A stretch of DNA of 64,000 bases from Aliikangiella marina (lineage in GTDB: Bacteria > Pseudomonadota > Gammaproteobacteria > Enterobacterales > Kangiellaceae), in NCBI RefSeq assembly GCF_007004765.1, contig NZ_VIKR01000001.1, positions 1,116,001 through 1,180,000 on the forward strand. Reading direction: 5' to 3'. The position numbers were made by a program, and so were the translations under genes. This document shows positions 27,457 to 37,483 of this stretch, piece after piece. The number at the start of each line of letters is the position of its first letter. Positions within the stretch are counted from its first letter, which is position 1. The notes under the pieces were generated by a model that had not been told where the DNA came from, ran no database searches, and saw nothing but the letters and a program-made list of their open reading frames with translations.

Positions 27457-28992
27457 TCACCCGTATATCCCATGTAAAAACCATTGCTGTTTGACTTGAT
27501 CATAAAAGACCCAATAAATTATTCCATCTTCATGCTCTGCCAAATAATAATCTCGGGCAATTTTTTTCTTCCACCAATAGCTCGTAATTCTTTCTTGAGT
27601 AGAGATAATTGTTAACTCACCTTGCCAAATAAGTTTTTGCTGATTGAAATGTATCGGTTTAGGTTTCTCCAATAGCCAGCTGGGGCGGTTATGATTTTCC
27701 TCACCGAGTGCATATTGATTCATAGTGGTTTCTTGTTCATTTGATTTACTTTTACTCACATAGCTAGAGTTAGCAATTTCTTTGACTTGGCGATAAGCTA
27801 GCTCAGGAACATGTTCAGTTTGTTGCTGTAAGCTATAACAACTATCACTGCCTAATTTGGCGCGAATTTTATTAATAAATCCAGTGTCTTGTTTAAAGTC
27901 ATAACTTTGTTCAAATAATTGAGCATTAGCCGCATTCAGTTGAGTAAGTTTATTGGCTGTTAGCGTTATCATCTCAATTGGAGCATGCAGTGTGTAACGT
28001 TCAAGGTTAAGTTGGGTGAGTTCAATATAGATTTTTTCATTAATTTTGCTATCAGAGACAAGAACATCAAAGCCAATAGTATTTTTTTCTGAGTCGAAAA
28101 GTTCCCAGTGAATGACTTGGCAGTTCTTCTGCTGCAAGGTTAGAAAGCGACATAGGTTTTTAATCAAACGTTTAATGGGAAATAACAAACCTTGGCGGTG
28201 ATGAATTACATCGATAAACTCGAGTTTTTCAAAAAAGTTATCGGGCGGCACAAAGTAATCTTTAGGTTCAGCCAGTTGTGCATAAAGCTTGAGCAAATAT
28301 TGACTGACAGTTTGGCCAAACCGTTTACGAATCGCCGCTGGTGGGAGTGCTTTTAGTTGAGACAATCGACGAATGCCAACGGAATGAATTTTATCAATCG
28401 TTTTATCTGATAAAGCCATTAGCTTTACCGGTAATTCACCAAGTTTTTCTTCAATGCTCTTTTTATCAATTAAATTTTCAGTATAGACCCAGCACTCAAG
28501 CGAATAGGCGAGAGGTTTAAATGACAATAATTCTGCACTAGTCGGCGTATGGCCAATCGCGAGCTGAAACATAACCGATTCTTTTTTAAGATCGGACTGA
28601 ATATTTTTGAGTAAATTGTCGAGTCCTTGATAAAGTTTTAAGCTTCTGGCTATTTCAACTAAAAGTAGTCCCTTTTTATCAATTGCAATGTTTGGTGAAT
28701 AACCATAAATGAGCATGGCTAAATTGTTCAATAGTTGCCACTCTTGCGGCTTGTTTCTTTCATAGAGTTGAATTTGATCACAAAGGGCATAAGCGCTGGC
28801 GATACTTTGTTCATTCTTTATGCCTTGCTGATAAGCCGACTGATTAGCGCACAGAATTCGATTATTTTCGATTACTCCTATAGGGATATCATGATTAGTT
28901 TGGCCGTTTAAATTAGCCTCATGATTAGAACCTTTGCAAGATAGATACAAAGTTTCCAGAGGCAATAAGGGTAGACGAATTGATAACCACAT
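27457..28992 (-). CDS. imuB: Y-family polymerase-like protein ImuB
   Basis: 511 residues. The N-terminal region (about 1-330) has the Y-family fold with the opening MWLSIRLPLLPLETLY and the helix-hairpin-helix HSVGIRRLSQLKALPPAAIRKRFG. As in other ImuB proteins, the DNA-polymerase catalytic acids are not in the usual places. The long C-terminal tail would hold the contacts to ImuA, DnaE2 and the beta clamp. It acts as the hub of the mutasome. The start is 8 bases after the imuA stop. Confidence 0.93.
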   Translation of the reverse strand: MWLSIRLPLLPLETLYLSCKGSNHEANLNGQTNHDIPIGVIENNRILCANQSAYQQGIKNEQSIASAYALCDQIQLYERNKPQEWQLLNNLAMLIYGYSPNIAIDKKGLLLVEIARSLKLYQGLDNLLKNIQSDLKKESVMFQLAIGHTPTSAELLSFKPLAYSLECWVYTENLIDKKSIEEKLGELPVKLMALSDKTIDKIHSVGIRRLSQLKALPPAAIRKRFGQTVSQYLLKLYAQLAEPKDYFVPPDNFFEKLEFIDVIHHRQGLLFPIKRLIKNLCRFLTLQQKNCQVIHWELFDSEKNTIGFDVLVSDSKINEKIYIELTQLNLERYTLHAPIEMITLTANKLTQLNAANAQLFEQSYDFKQDTGFINKIRAKLGSDSCYSLQQQTEHVPELAYRQVKEIANSSYVSKSKSNEQETTMNQYALGEENHNRPSWLLEKPKPIHFNQQKLIWQGELTIISTQERITSYWWKKKIARDYYLAEHEDGIIYWVFYDQVKQQWFLHGIYG

Positions 28993-29000
28993 TTTGGAAC

Positions 29001-29765
29001 CTAGTGATAAGACGGCAGTGATATTTCGTCATGGCTATTGTCTGACTGAGGGGATTGAATACCGATTTGACTAGTGCCACTGCTGCTCGGTTGATAGCTC
29101 GGCCAGTGATTCACTGAAAGGGCATTCCAATATTGACGCTCGGGAAATAGCTTCAAGGTAAGCTCTTGTCCGCTCCAACCTCCCGGTTGCTTGATGATAG
29201 AGAGCTTCTGGTGTCGTTGCTCTGATGCCATTAAAATGCGTAATGGTGCTGCAGAGGCTTGTTGATGAAACTGTTGTGAACGAAAAATGAATCCCCAACA
29301 ATTCCCTGTTTTAGCGGCCAAATTGAGTTTACGGATCGCTTTATTCAGGTTGTTATTCGGTAACCATGTGAGTACCGCTGAGCAGGCGTTTGACGCTAAC
29401 GCTTGCTGTGCGGCCCAAACCGTATCGACTACCTTTTGAGTTCTCACAACAATGATTCTGTTAAGATCTAGCTGGTGCTTCGCTAGCGCAGGAGGGTAAG
29501 GCTCATAGGGCGGATTTATCCAAGTGATGTAACCTGGTTGCCGGTTGAGCTTCGCTAACAATGGACTGAGCAGGCGTATTTCACCAATACCATTTTGACT
29601 GAGTAAAAGTTCAGAAACCGCACCTTGGGGCCAGCCGCCTAAATGTAATATTTCATCGAGTTGTTGATAACCAGTACTCAAGGTCCTAGTGCTGCTGGAG
29701 TTTGAACCAGCTTGCCAAATAGCCTGATTTTTGAGTAGCTGCGAAACTGCTGTTGAACGGGACAT
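29001..29765 (-). CDS. imuA: Mutagenesis protein ImuA (SulA/RecA-like)
   Basis: 254 residues of the RecA-like/SulA-like ImuA family. It has the family pattern STGYQQLDEILHLGGWPQGAVSELL near residue 30, VSELLLSQNGIGEIRL in place of a Walker A, and ITWINPPYEPYPPAL. It is the first gene of the imuA-imuB-dnaE2 operon and is required for the inducible mutagenesis response. A 16-bp palindrome overlaps a TATATA sequence just upstream, as expected for repressor control. Confidence 0.92.
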   Translation of the reverse strand: MSRSTAVSQLLKNQAIWQAGSNSSSTRTLSTGYQQLDEILHLGGWPQGAVSELLLSQNGIGEIRLLSPLLAKLNRQPGYITWINPPYEPYPPALAKHQLDLNRIIVVRTQKVVDTVWAAQQALASNACSAVLTWLPNNNLNKAIRKLNLAAKTGNCWGFIFRSQQFHQQASAAPLRILMASEQRHQKLSIIKQPGGWSGQELTLKLFPERQYWNALSVNHWPSYQPSSSGTSQIGIQSPQSDNSHDEISLPSYH

Positions 29766-29786
29766 GATTGATAATTAACTCCAAAA

Positions 29787-29802
29787 CTACTTATATAAGT
29801 AG
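29787..29802 (-). promoter_or_regulatory. Palindromic operator candidate for the imu operon
   Basis: CTACTTATATAAGTAG is a perfect 16-bp palindrome, 21 bases upstream of the imuA start, and overlaps a possible -10 (TATATA). Length and layout equal a LexA box, but the ends are CTAC/GTAG and not the CTGT/ACAG of the E. coli consensus. LexA control of imu cassettes is well known; binding to this variant is inferred. Confidence 0.5.
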
Positions 29803-30041
29803 CATTAAATTAAGTAGTGATCCAGTGTTTTTTTAAAGGAAAGTGCTAACTAATTGAATTCATTTGAAGTTTATTTTTGAGCACTTTGAAGCATTGGCTT
29901 TATCGATTAGTCGTATCACTGGGAGACAAAATTGGCGACTAATAATCAGACAAAAGTGCAACATAAAAACAGCAAAAATCATACAAAACATGAACTTACC
30001 TGCTAGGCTTAAAGTATTAAATCACTCACGGTAAGTACAAA

Positions 30042-31616
30042 ATGAAGAAAAATCTCCCAGTAACCGACAAAGAGCAACGGTTGGGAAGCGACGATGAGCT
30101 GGTATCATCAACGGATTTGAAAGGCATTACGACCTACGCGAATCAAAAATTTTGTGAAATAGCTCAATTTAGCGAACAAGAATTGGTCGGTAAAAACCAT
30201 AATGTTGTTCGCCACCCTGACGTACCTCCGGCTGCATTTGCCGATATGTGGAAAAGCCTTAAACAGAAGAAAGCTTGGCGTGGCGTTGTTAAAAACCGTT
30301 GTAAAAATGGTGATCACTACTGGGTTGACGCTTTTGTTATGCCAGTTTTTGAAGACGGTCAGGTGTGCTCTTATGAATCAGTAAGAGTCAAACCATCAGC
30401 GGGTCAAAAGCGTCGTGCTCAAAAACTCTATGATCATATTAATCATGGAAAAAGCGGGTTACCTCAAAAGTCTTTTCTTAACCTTTCACTGAATCAAAAA
30501 AGTATATTGGCGATTATATTAGCCTTATTGCCTGTAACAATAACAGCGGTTAATGAATCGACAATGATAGAGTCTTTGCTCGCTGTCGCGGTTGGCTTAA
30601 TTGTCGGAATTGTGGGGATAATTTGGGCAAATTCGGGAATGAAAATTGTCTTAGATAAGGCCAGCAGCATTGTCGACAACCCACTTATTGAATACATGTA
30701 TACCGGGGGATATAGCGAGTCACACAAGATAATGACTGCATTTGGCATGCAGGATACTTTGAATCATACGTTACTCGGCCGAATCAAAGAAGCAAGTGAC
30801 AAAGTCGGTGGTAAAGTTGCTGCAAATTATCAGTCAGTAGAAGCGGTCCATAAGCAGATTAATGAGCAGCAGTTTGAACTCGAACAAATAGCATCTGCTA
30901 TGACCGAAATGCACGCTGCAATTCAGGAAATAGCCAATAATACTGCCGAAGCTTCAGCCACAGCTGAAGAAGGTAACCAGGCGATACTTAAAGGTAAGAA
31001 TTCAGCAAAAGCAGCGGTTAACGATACCAATCAATTAGTTTCAGATATTGACAAAGTCAGCAATGCGCTAGGAAGCCTCAAGGGCGCAGTAGATGGCATT
31101 AGTAATATGGTACAAGTCATTAATGACATTGCTGAACAAACGAATATGCTGGCACTTAATGCCGCAATAGAAGCGGCTAGGGCGGGTGATCAAGGGAGAG
31201 GTTTTGCCGTTGTTGCTGACGAAGTAAGAACATTAGCGAGTCGCACACAGTCTTCTACTGAAGAAATTCAAGCGCAAATTGAGCAGTTACAAGAGAGTTC
31301 AAATAAAGCTATTTCGGCTATGTCCATGGGAAGAGAAAAAGCCCAAGAAAACCTAGAAAACACAACTGATTTAGAGGCAGCTTTAAACGAAGTTATTGCT
31401 GCGGTAGGAAGAATACAGGAATCGAATTCTGCAACAGCAACGGCCGTTGATCAGCAAAGTGCAACAACCGATGAAATGAGCCGAAACGTAACAGCAATCA
31501 ATGACAAAGCTTCTGAAACAATGGAGATAGCTAACGATTTGAGAGAGCAAGGAAATCAGCTATCTAACTTTGCTAATAACTTAATGGATCTCGTGACTCG
31601 GTTTAAATTAATCTAA
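30042..31616 (+). CDS. PAS-domain methyl-accepting chemotaxis protein (Aer-like)
   Basis: 524 residues. An N-terminal PAS domain (about 17-125, with [22 protein letters not shown] and [14 protein letters not shown]) is typical of Aer-like energy/redox sensors. Two membrane helices (about 155-172 and 176-195) follow, then a signalling domain (about 240-524). The hairpin tip is [20 protein letters not shown] near residue 365. There is no large periplasmic domain, so the signal is probably sensed inside the cell. It is monocistronic. No other chemotaxis genes are in the window. Confidence 0.92.
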   Translation: MKKNLPVTDKEQRLGSDDELVSSTDLKGITTYANQKFCEIAQFSEQELVGKNHNVVRHPDVPPAAFADMWKSLKQKKAWRGVVKNRCKNGDHYWVDAFVMPVFEDGQVCSYESVRVKPSAGQKRRAQKLYDHINHGKSGLPQKSFLNLSLNQKSILAIILALLPVTITAVNESTMIESLLAVAVGLIVGIVGIIWANSGMKIVLDKASSIVDNPLIEYMYTGGYSESHKIMTAFGMQDTLNHTLLGRIKEASDKVGGKVAANYQSVEAVHKQINEQQFELEQIASAMTEMHAAIQEIANNTAEASATAEEGNQAILKGKNSAKAAVNDTNQLVSDIDKVSNALGSLKGAVDGISNMVQVINDIAEQTNMLALNAAIEAARAGDQGRGFAVVADEVRTLASRTQSSTEEIQAQIEQLQESSNKAISAMSMGREKAQENLENTTDLEAALNEVIAAVGRIQESNSATATAVDQQSATTDEMSRNVTAINDKASETMEIANDLREQGNQLSNFANNLMDLVTRFKLI

Positions 31617-31872
31617 TGAGTTTCATTCTCAAAATTCGTATAACTTGATGAAAAATAAAGAAATGATTTTGTTAGTTTTTAGCTTAACCAAGCTATTCAC
31701 TAGTTATTCATAAACTATCCACAGAATATCCACAAAACCTAGAAATTTATCACCTTTTTATGCTAACTGATTGAAAGCTGATACAAGTCAAATTAAGGGA
31801 TTTTTTAAGATTGAACTGGTTGTTTTTTGAGCATATACTCGATTCATCCTCAGGGGATTAGAGACCAAAAAA

Positions 31873-32310
31873 ATGACCATTCTAAAAAAAAGTGTATTGT
31901 TCTTGTGCAACGGAAACTCAGCTCGATCATTAATGGCTGAGGCTATTCTAAAAAAACAAGCAGGAAATTATTTTGATGTGTTTAGTGCGGGCAGCAAGCC
32001 AAATGATGTTGACCCTATTGCCATGAATGTTATCAAAAGGCACAACATGTCAACCGAGGGGTTATATTCAAAGCATATGAAAGAATTCAAAGCCCACGAG
32101 TTCGATTTCGTTATTTCTTTATGCAACAAAGCCAAGAAAAAGGGTGAAAAGAAGAATTATGGGTTTATGCAGGAAGTCATTGAGTGGAATTTTGAAGATC
32201 CCAAAACCAGGCAGACGGTCAATCCTTATGAAACGACTTTTAAAGAGCTCAACGAGAGAATTAAAATGTTTGTGTTAGTTCAAACCAAAGACATGAAAAT
32301 AGCGGTTTAA
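31873..32310 (+). CDS. LMW phosphatase-fold ArsC-like protein
   Basis: 145 residues. The P-loop is VLFLCNGNSARSLMAEA, with Cys-X5-Arg, and the region SAGSKPNDVDPIAMNVI is as in thioredoxin-coupled arsenate reductases. DFVISLCNKAKKK contains a second cysteine at the place used by ArsC. The final part has the WNFEDP segment. Likely an arsenate reductase or phosphatase relative. No arsenic operon lies beside it, and only one of the two resolving cysteines of S. aureus ArsC is clear, so the activity is uncertain. A terminator follows at 32341. Confidence 0.75.
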   Translation: MTILKKSVLFLCNGNSARSLMAEAILKKQAGNYFDVFSAGSKPNDVDPIAMNVIKRHNMSTEGLYSKHMKEFKAHEFDFVISLCNKAKKKGEKKNYGFMQEVIEWNFEDPKTRQTVNPYETTFKELNERIKMFVLVQTKDMKIAV

Positions 32311-32340
32311 ATCTTACCTGAACACTTAATAAATCAATCA

Positions 32341-32370
32341 AAAAAGGATGGCTAAGCCATCCTTTTTTTT
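32341..32370. terminator. Intrinsic terminator
   Basis: AAAAAGGATGGC-TAA-GCCATCCTTTTTTTT: a 7-bp GC-containing stem extended by A/T pairs, after the ArsC-like gene and before the converging methyltransferase gene. It is likely to work in both directions. Confidence 0.93.
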
Positions 32371-32437
32371 GTAAGGCTATAATGAATCTAAGGCCTTAAA
32401 TGAGCTTAAGTCCTAAAATAAGCCTAGATAAAAGCCG

Positions 32438-33205
32438 CTATTTCTTGGGCTTCATAAATTTAAAAGTAAACCTATCGGTATTACCACTCACACTGCGACG
32501 GCCAACTTCGTAGCGCAACTCATCATCTGCACGATAATGCAAATCACTATACTCAACAAAAACAAAACCTGCTTCTTGAATTTCTTTAATCGCTAACACT
32601 GGATCAAAACGTCGACGATTTTCGGCATTAAGTGGCTCCATATGGCGCATAGTATGATCAACAACCGCATAGATGCCGCCTGGTTTTAAAGCTTTGAATA
32701 CTGCTTCATTCATCGCCCGTCGGCCTTCTTCGGCAAAATTATGGTAATTACGGAAAGTAAAGACCATGTCAAAGTCTTTCTCGGAAAGGGTAAATGAATC
32801 CATTACATAAAAGCGGCTACCTTCTGGGCGACGAATATTAGTATTGGTTTCTAAAACATTAAACTTCATATCCTTTTGACCGGTGAGCCTCTCCTTGACT
32901 CGATTGGTTCCTATGGCGACATGGAAGTCACCTTTTTCAGCCAGAGTAGGTGCAAGTAATTTGGTATACCAGCCACCGCCCGGTAACAGTTCAAGTACTT
33001 TCATATCATCATTTAAGCCGAAGAACTTAAGTGTCTGAACTGGCCTGCGGTTTCGGTCGCGTTCGGTTTCAGCTTCGGTACGAATATCAGCTTTCATCGC
33101 CGCTCGAACTTTCTCCTCAGTCGCTTCTGACATCTTATGATCATTGGCGAAGACTGAAGTAGAAACGAAAAGACTGGCTAAGCTAAGGGTTAAGATTTTA
33201 TTCAT
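32438..33205 (-). CDS. Exported class I SAM-dependent methyltransferase-like protein
   Basis: 255 residues. The first about 20 residues form a signal peptide (MNKILTLSLASLFVSTSVFA). The mature part has a Rossmann methyltransferase fold with MKVLELLPGGGWYTKLLAP (motif I, where GxGxG reads GGGW) and PGGIYAVVDHT (post-motif region). Similar proteins are often annotated COG4798. S-adenosylmethionine is not thought to be abundant in the periplasm, so either the protein has another job or it is kept inside; this is uncertain. No neighbour forms an operon with it. Confidence 0.8.
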   Translation of the reverse strand: MNKILTLSLASLFVSTSVFANDHKMSEATEEKVRAAMKADIRTEAETERDRNRRPVQTLKFFGLNDDMKVLELLPGGGWYTKLLAPTLAEKGDFHVAIGTNRVKERLTGQKDMKFNVLETNTNIRRPEGSRFYVMDSFTLSEKDFDMVFTFRNYHNFAEEGRRAMNEAVFKALKPGGIYAVVDHTMRHMEPLNAENRRRFDPVLAIKEIQEAGFVFVEYSDLHYRADDELRYEVGRRSVSGNTDRFTFKFMKPKK

Positions 33206-33378
33206 GAGGTCCTCAATTTTTCATTTTGAACGAGATTATAATGAGACTTATACATTTACGCTTGTGCAATACATTTAGATTACGTTGAGTAGATTACCGT
33301 TTTCACATTACAAAATTAAATCAGCGTATTTGAGTTCGGATTTAATCAATAACAGATATTCCTGGCAAAGCCCGCAAA

Positions 33379-34755
33379 TTAATTTGATTTAATTAAAATA
33401 AGCTCTTGTTGTGGCGGAATTAAGTACTCAGCACCATCTTCTGTAATTACGGCCATTTCTTCTACCGATATAGTTTTTAGGGTACCGTCTGGTCTTTTCC
33501 ACGCATGAAAGCCATCAAACGCAAACACCATACCGGTTTGTAACTTTCGTTTTGACGCGGGGCGGACTTCGGCGGCTTGACTACCTCCTAAATTGGGGCC
33601 GGTATCATGTGCCACGTAGCCAACAGGGTGACCAGTACTCCACATAACATATTCACTGCCGGCTTGTTTCATCAATTTACGCTGCGCTGCATCAACGTCA
33701 ATTCCTCGTACGCCGGGTTGCATCGCCTTAAATGCCGCTGAACTGCCATTACGAGCACTGGTCCAGTAATATTGAATGTCCTCTGGCGCTTTTGTTTGGT
33801 TAGGGTGTAAAACATAAGCGAATCTTTGAATGTCGCTGACCCACTTATCATAGAGTTTAATTCCAAAATCAATTTGAATAACATCCCCTGAATTAATGAT
33901 TTTGTTAGTCGCATGAGAGTGACCTCGGTCGGGACCAGAATTTACGTTTGGATTTTGATCAGGCGCCCACGCATCAGTTACGCCGTATTCAGCCATTTTG
34001 TCTTTCAAAAATTTTGCAATATCGGCATCTGTGGATTGTCCCGGGATTACTTGTTGGTATGCTTCAATCTGCCATTGTGCAGTTAATTTAGCTGCAAGCC
34101 GCATGATCTCAACTTCTTCCGGTAGTTTAATTGCTAACCATTGATAAATCAGTTCTTCCGATGAAACGAGTTTTGACGCAAGCGCTTCACCTAAAGCCGT
34201 TGTTAGTGTTTGCCGTTGGCTGTGACTAAGACCATCCGCTTGCGCATTATTAAAAGAAGAGTTGATCGCGATATTCTTGAAACCCTGCTGCTTAACAAAA
34301 TCTGCCATCAAGGTTATTGCCGAGTCACCACGTGGAACTGAAACCACCTTATCATGGATTTTTAGATCAGCTAGTGCCGTTGCTTCTCCTACCGGCGAAA
34401 AAACCACTGAATGAAAGCCGTTTGCATCACGATAAAACAGATAAGCAGCGGTTGAGCCTGCGTTTTCGCCGCCAATATGTTCTGCGATAGGATCATTATT
34501 GTTTTCTCTACAGAGCGTCAACCAAGCGTCAATATTCGCTCGTTGCATCGCTAATGGTAGAAGTTGAGCAATTCGTTTTTTCCTGATTTCTGGCCAAGGA
34601 TTTTGACTTAGTTTCGCTTTCAGTTTAGCGTTTGTAGGTTGGTGAATAGGCTGACTAGCATCAGCGCTATCTTCGACTTTCTTTTGAGCTGATGATGGAT
34701 TACAGGCAACTAAAAATAATCCGGTAACTAGCAAACTGGTAAGACGTAAAAACAT
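33379..34755 (-). CDS. M24-family (Xaa-Pro peptidase-like) lipoprotein
   Basis: 458 residues. The signal peptide ends in the lipobox LVAC (Cys about 18), so it is a lipoprotein. A creatinase N-terminal domain (about 55-200) is followed by an M24 pita-bread domain (about 220-450). Metal-site segments: QIDFGIKLYDKWVSDIQR (two Asp), GHPVGYVAHDTGP (His) and SVEEMAVITEDG (Glu). The other expected Glu, in the usual TIEPG segment, is Asp here (AFDGF). It probably cleaves proline-containing peptides in the periplasm, if it is active at all. Confidence 0.85.
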   Translation of the reverse strand: MFLRLTSLLVTGLFLVACNPSSAQKKVEDSADASQPIHQPTNAKLKAKLSQNPWPEIRKKRIAQLLPLAMQRANIDAWLTLCRENNNDPIAEHIGGENAGSTAAYLFYRDANGFHSVVFSPVGEATALADLKIHDKVVSVPRGDSAITLMADFVKQQGFKNIAINSSFNNAQADGLSHSQRQTLTTALGEALASKLVSSEELIYQWLAIKLPEEVEIMRLAAKLTAQWQIEAYQQVIPGQSTDADIAKFLKDKMAEYGVTDAWAPDQNPNVNSGPDRGHSHATNKIINSGDVIQIDFGIKLYDKWVSDIQRFAYVLHPNQTKAPEDIQYYWTSARNGSSAAFKAMQPGVRGIDVDAAQRKLMKQAGSEYVMWSTGHPVGYVAHDTGPNLGGSQAAEVRPASKRKLQTGMVFAFDGFHAWKRPDGTLKTISVEEMAVITEDGAEYLIPPQQELILIKSN

Positions 34756-35058
34756 GTCGCTTTCCTTATTATTGTTTTTTCATTGGCTTTCAATCTTTAT
34801 AATTCGATGGCAATTTAACCAATTGAAATATTGTCGTGTCTTATTCTTCGTGTTCTATTACACTTACTGATTATTCTTCAGAGAGATAAATGTGTATTGC
34901 ATCGACATATAGGAATTGCAACGAATTACAGACGGCCAATATCTTAGCAGTACTTCAGGTTCAGTTGCAATCTTACGCTAGCGATAATGTCACTTAGCAA
35001 TTTTTCGAGGCAAGTATTAAAAACGAACTGATTGAGGGCTAACCAAAGGAGATACAAG
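34756..35058. other. Intergenic region, no gene seen
   Basis: About 300 bp of AT-rich sequence upstream of both the M24 lipoprotein gene (-) and the small membrane protein gene (+). It must hold both promoters, but I see no clear -35/-10 pair and no reading frame worth reporting. Confidence 0.6.
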
Positions 35059-35655
35059 TTGGAACATGAAAATGAGGGCTTCACACCATCAAAAAAATTA
35101 AATTTTATTATTGGCATTTGTGCAATTTTAATTTCTTTAGCATCATTCTATGCAACTTACTTGCAAGCAAAATCAGCAGAGCAGCAAGTTAAAGCGATGA
35201 CTTATCCTTTAATTCAAACGGTAACTAACAATTATGATCTTGAGAAGCAAGAGTCGGCAATAAGTTTAGTTTTGATCAATAGCGGAGTCGGTCCTGCGAT
35301 TATTAAAAATGTGATTTATCAGTACGAGGGACAAGAATACAACACCGTTTTTGATTATTTAAAAGCATGCTGTAATGAAGAATACCAGAATTTTAAGTCT
35401 GCCCAATCATCTGATTCAGCAACAGTTCGAGCGCAAATAATTACTTCCAGGGATAGAGAAATAATTCTGGCTGCTAATGACTCAACTCAAACACTTTACT
35501 TACTAAAACATGAAACCAACAAAGAATTGTGGAATAAATTAAATAGCGAAAGAAGAAAATTAAATATGAGCGTATGTTATTGTTCGCTTTTAGAGAATTG
35601 TTATCAATCTATAAGTGTCGGCATGACACAAGAGGTAAAGTCTTGTTCACATTAA
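35059..35655 (+). CDS. Hypothetical membrane-anchored protein
   Basis: 198 residues from TTG 35059, chosen because AAAGGAGA lies 8 bases before it; a TTG at 35032 is possible but has no such site. One membrane helix (about 14-34, FIIGICAILISLASFYATYL) is followed by a soluble domain of about 160 residues that contains VLINSGVGPAIIKNVIYQYEG and seven cysteines. I do not recognise the family. The hydrophobic pattern with a GVGPA turn recalls small periplasmic sandwich domains of unknown function. A strong hairpin terminator follows. Confidence 0.65.
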   Translation: MEHENEGFTPSKKLNFIIGICAILISLASFYATYLQAKSAEQQVKAMTYPLIQTVTNNYDLEKQESAISLVLINSGVGPAIIKNVIYQYEGQEYNTVFDYLKACCNEEYQNFKSAQSSDSATVRAQIITSRDREIILAANDSTQTLYLLKHETNKELWNKLNSERRKLNMSVCYCSLLENCYQSISVGMTQEVKSCSH

Positions 35656-35676
35656 ACCTTCCAGGGTAACAAAATG

Positions 35677-35727
35677 AGTCACATTCAGTTAAACAATAAA
35701 TTATTGTTAGTTATGTGGCTTTTTTTT
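35677..35727 (+). terminator. Intrinsic terminator with long stem
   Basis: Outer arms AGTCACAT/ATGTGGCT (one G-T pair) and inner arms AACAAT/ATTGTT form one extended stem, followed by eight T residues. It ends the hypothetical membrane protein gene. Confidence 0.85.
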
Positions 35728-35867
35728 CTTAACGCAGAAGATAACCATTATTTTCATTAGACTCGTCCTCAAATGAGTTCTATGAATAAAGTATATCTTA
35801 AATAATAGTCTAAACTAATTATCAAAGCCATGATTCACTCGGCACCTCCGCAAATATTTGAGTCGTT

Positions 35868-36680
35868 ATGTACAAATATGTATTTATATTTTCCTTAGTT
35901 ATTGCGCCAGCATATTCCTTGGCACAAGAAACTTTGCAGGTTAGATTTATTCCTCCTTCAACTCCGGGTGATCCTGCCCATAGCTATTATATAAAGGTAA
36001 TCGACGCTGTTTTGTCAGCAACAGAAACAACTGATGGGCCTTACCAACTTAAAGCGAATGACATTTATTTAGTCCAATCAAGAGCAATAGCGGAACTCAG
36101 TAAAAATCGTAAAATCGATGTTTATTGGACAATGACTTCAAAACAAAGAGAGTCTTTATTAAGGCCCATTAAGATACCTTTACTAAAAGGTTATCTAGGC
36201 TATCGAGTTTTTTTAATCCGCGCTGAAGATAAAGAGAAGTTTGCCAAGATTACAACAATAGAAGAACTTTCAAAGTTGGTTGCCGGTCGGGGACATGATT
36301 GGCCAGACCGAAAAATACTTGAATTTAATGGTCTTAATGTTCTACCAGTGTCAACTTATGATGCACTATTTACTATGTTAGAGAAAAAGCGGATTGATTA
36401 TTTTCCGCGTGGTATCAATGAAGCTTGGCAAGAACTTGAAATTCACAGCGAGAAAAATTTTGTTGTTGATGAAAATATTCTATTTCGATATCCAGCGCCA
36501 GTATACTTTTTTGTTCATCCGGACAATGAGAGACTAGCCGCTCGAATACAGCGAGGTTTAGATATTATTATTAATAACGGTCAATTTGATGATCTGCTTA
36601 AACTTTACCCCGAGAGTCAGGAAGTTTTACAAAAAGCCAATATCGAAAATCGACGAATATTTGAATTAAAGACGCCTTAA
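35868..36680 (+). CDS. Periplasmic solute-binding-like protein
   Basis: 270 residues with a signal peptide (about 1-19, ending SLAQ). The mature protein is an SBP_bac_3-like bilobed protein: PPSTPGDPAHSYYIKVIDAVL near the start, VYWTMTSKQRESLLRPIKIPLLKGYLGYRVFLI in the middle, and NERLAARIQRGLDIIINNGQFDDLLKLY at the end, typical of the last helices of amino-acid-binding proteins. No ABC permease or ATPase genes are near, so it may be an orphan binding protein or a sensor component. The substrate is unknown. Confidence 0.72.
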   Translation: MYKYVFIFSLVIAPAYSLAQETLQVRFIPPSTPGDPAHSYYIKVIDAVLSATETTDGPYQLKANDIYLVQSRAIAELSKNRKIDVYWTMTSKQRESLLRPIKIPLLKGYLGYRVFLIRAEDKEKFAKITTIEELSKLVAGRGHDWPDRKILEFNGLNVLPVSTYDALFTMLEKKRIDYFPRGINEAWQELEIHSEKNFVVDENILFRYPAPVYFFVHPDNERLAARIQRGLDIIINNGQFDDLLKLYPESQEVLQKANIENRRIFELKTP

Positions 36681-36940
36681 TTGGCTATTCACCTCGACGT
36701 TATTAGTGGCTGACTTGAAATTAATAATCATTGAGTTTTAGCGTAACAAACATACCACGGTTACTGATTAGGCTTTCGCTGATCTTTTATTAGACTTGAT
36801 CCCATTAAGATGTCGTTTAATAAAGAATATGATGCATTTTGACAGATTTTTACAGTTCTCAGATTTATTTAAAGGTATGATTTATACTTATTTTTAGTCT
36901 ATTGACTATCATAAAATCGACACTGGGCAGGTTAAACTAA

Positions 36941-37483
36941 ATGAATAAGCATACTTTACTCGCGGCGATAACGCTGGTTTCATTGACGGGATGTGATTCA
37001 GGTTCTAATCGACAACAACCGGAATTAAGTGAGTTCTTAATAGCATCTAATAAAACCGTTTGTACTGGATTAGCACAGCGAAGCTGCTTACAAGTTAATA
37101 TTGATGGTGGTACACAGGTTAACAACGTATTTGAGTCAATTGAGGGATTTGATTTTGAGTGGGGGGTTACGTCACGAATTCAGGTCGAGGTTAGTAACCT
37201 AGATAATCCTCCTCAGGATGCCTCTAGCGTGTCTTACGAGCTTTATTCAATCGACTCTCAAATTCAAGATCCCATCGGAACCGAATACCAATACCAGAAT
37301 GTAGAGGTTTTTACTCAAACGATCAGCCTGGAAGAGGGGCAATATCGTTTTCTTGGCGATGATATCGACTGTCAACCAATTGACTGTGACACTATTATTC
37401 AAATGGCTGATATGGGCGCAATTATTAATTTAACCTTTACCTTTAATGGAGATGGCCAAATAGAGCTAACCGATTGGAATTAA
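36941..37483 (+). CDS. DUF4377-like lipoprotein
   Basis: 180 residues. The lipobox LTGC lies near residue 18, so it is a lipoprotein. The mature part has the DUF4377 pattern: CLQVNIDG early on, then FESIEGFDFEWGVTSRIQVEVSNLDNPPQDASSVSYELYSI. Several cysteine pairs toward the end (DDIDCQPIDCD) probably form disulfides. The function of the family is unknown. It stands between two solute-binding-like genes but is separated from each by more than 150 bp. Confidence 0.75.
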   Translation: MNKHTLLAAITLVSLTGCDSGSNRQQPELSEFLIASNKTVCTGLAQRSCLQVNIDGGTQVNNVFESIEGFDFEWGVTSRIQVEVSNLDNPPQDASSVSYELYSIDSQIQDPIGTEYQYQNVEVFTQTISLEEGQYRFLGDDIDCQPIDCDTIIQMADMGAIINLTFTFNGDGQIELTDWN

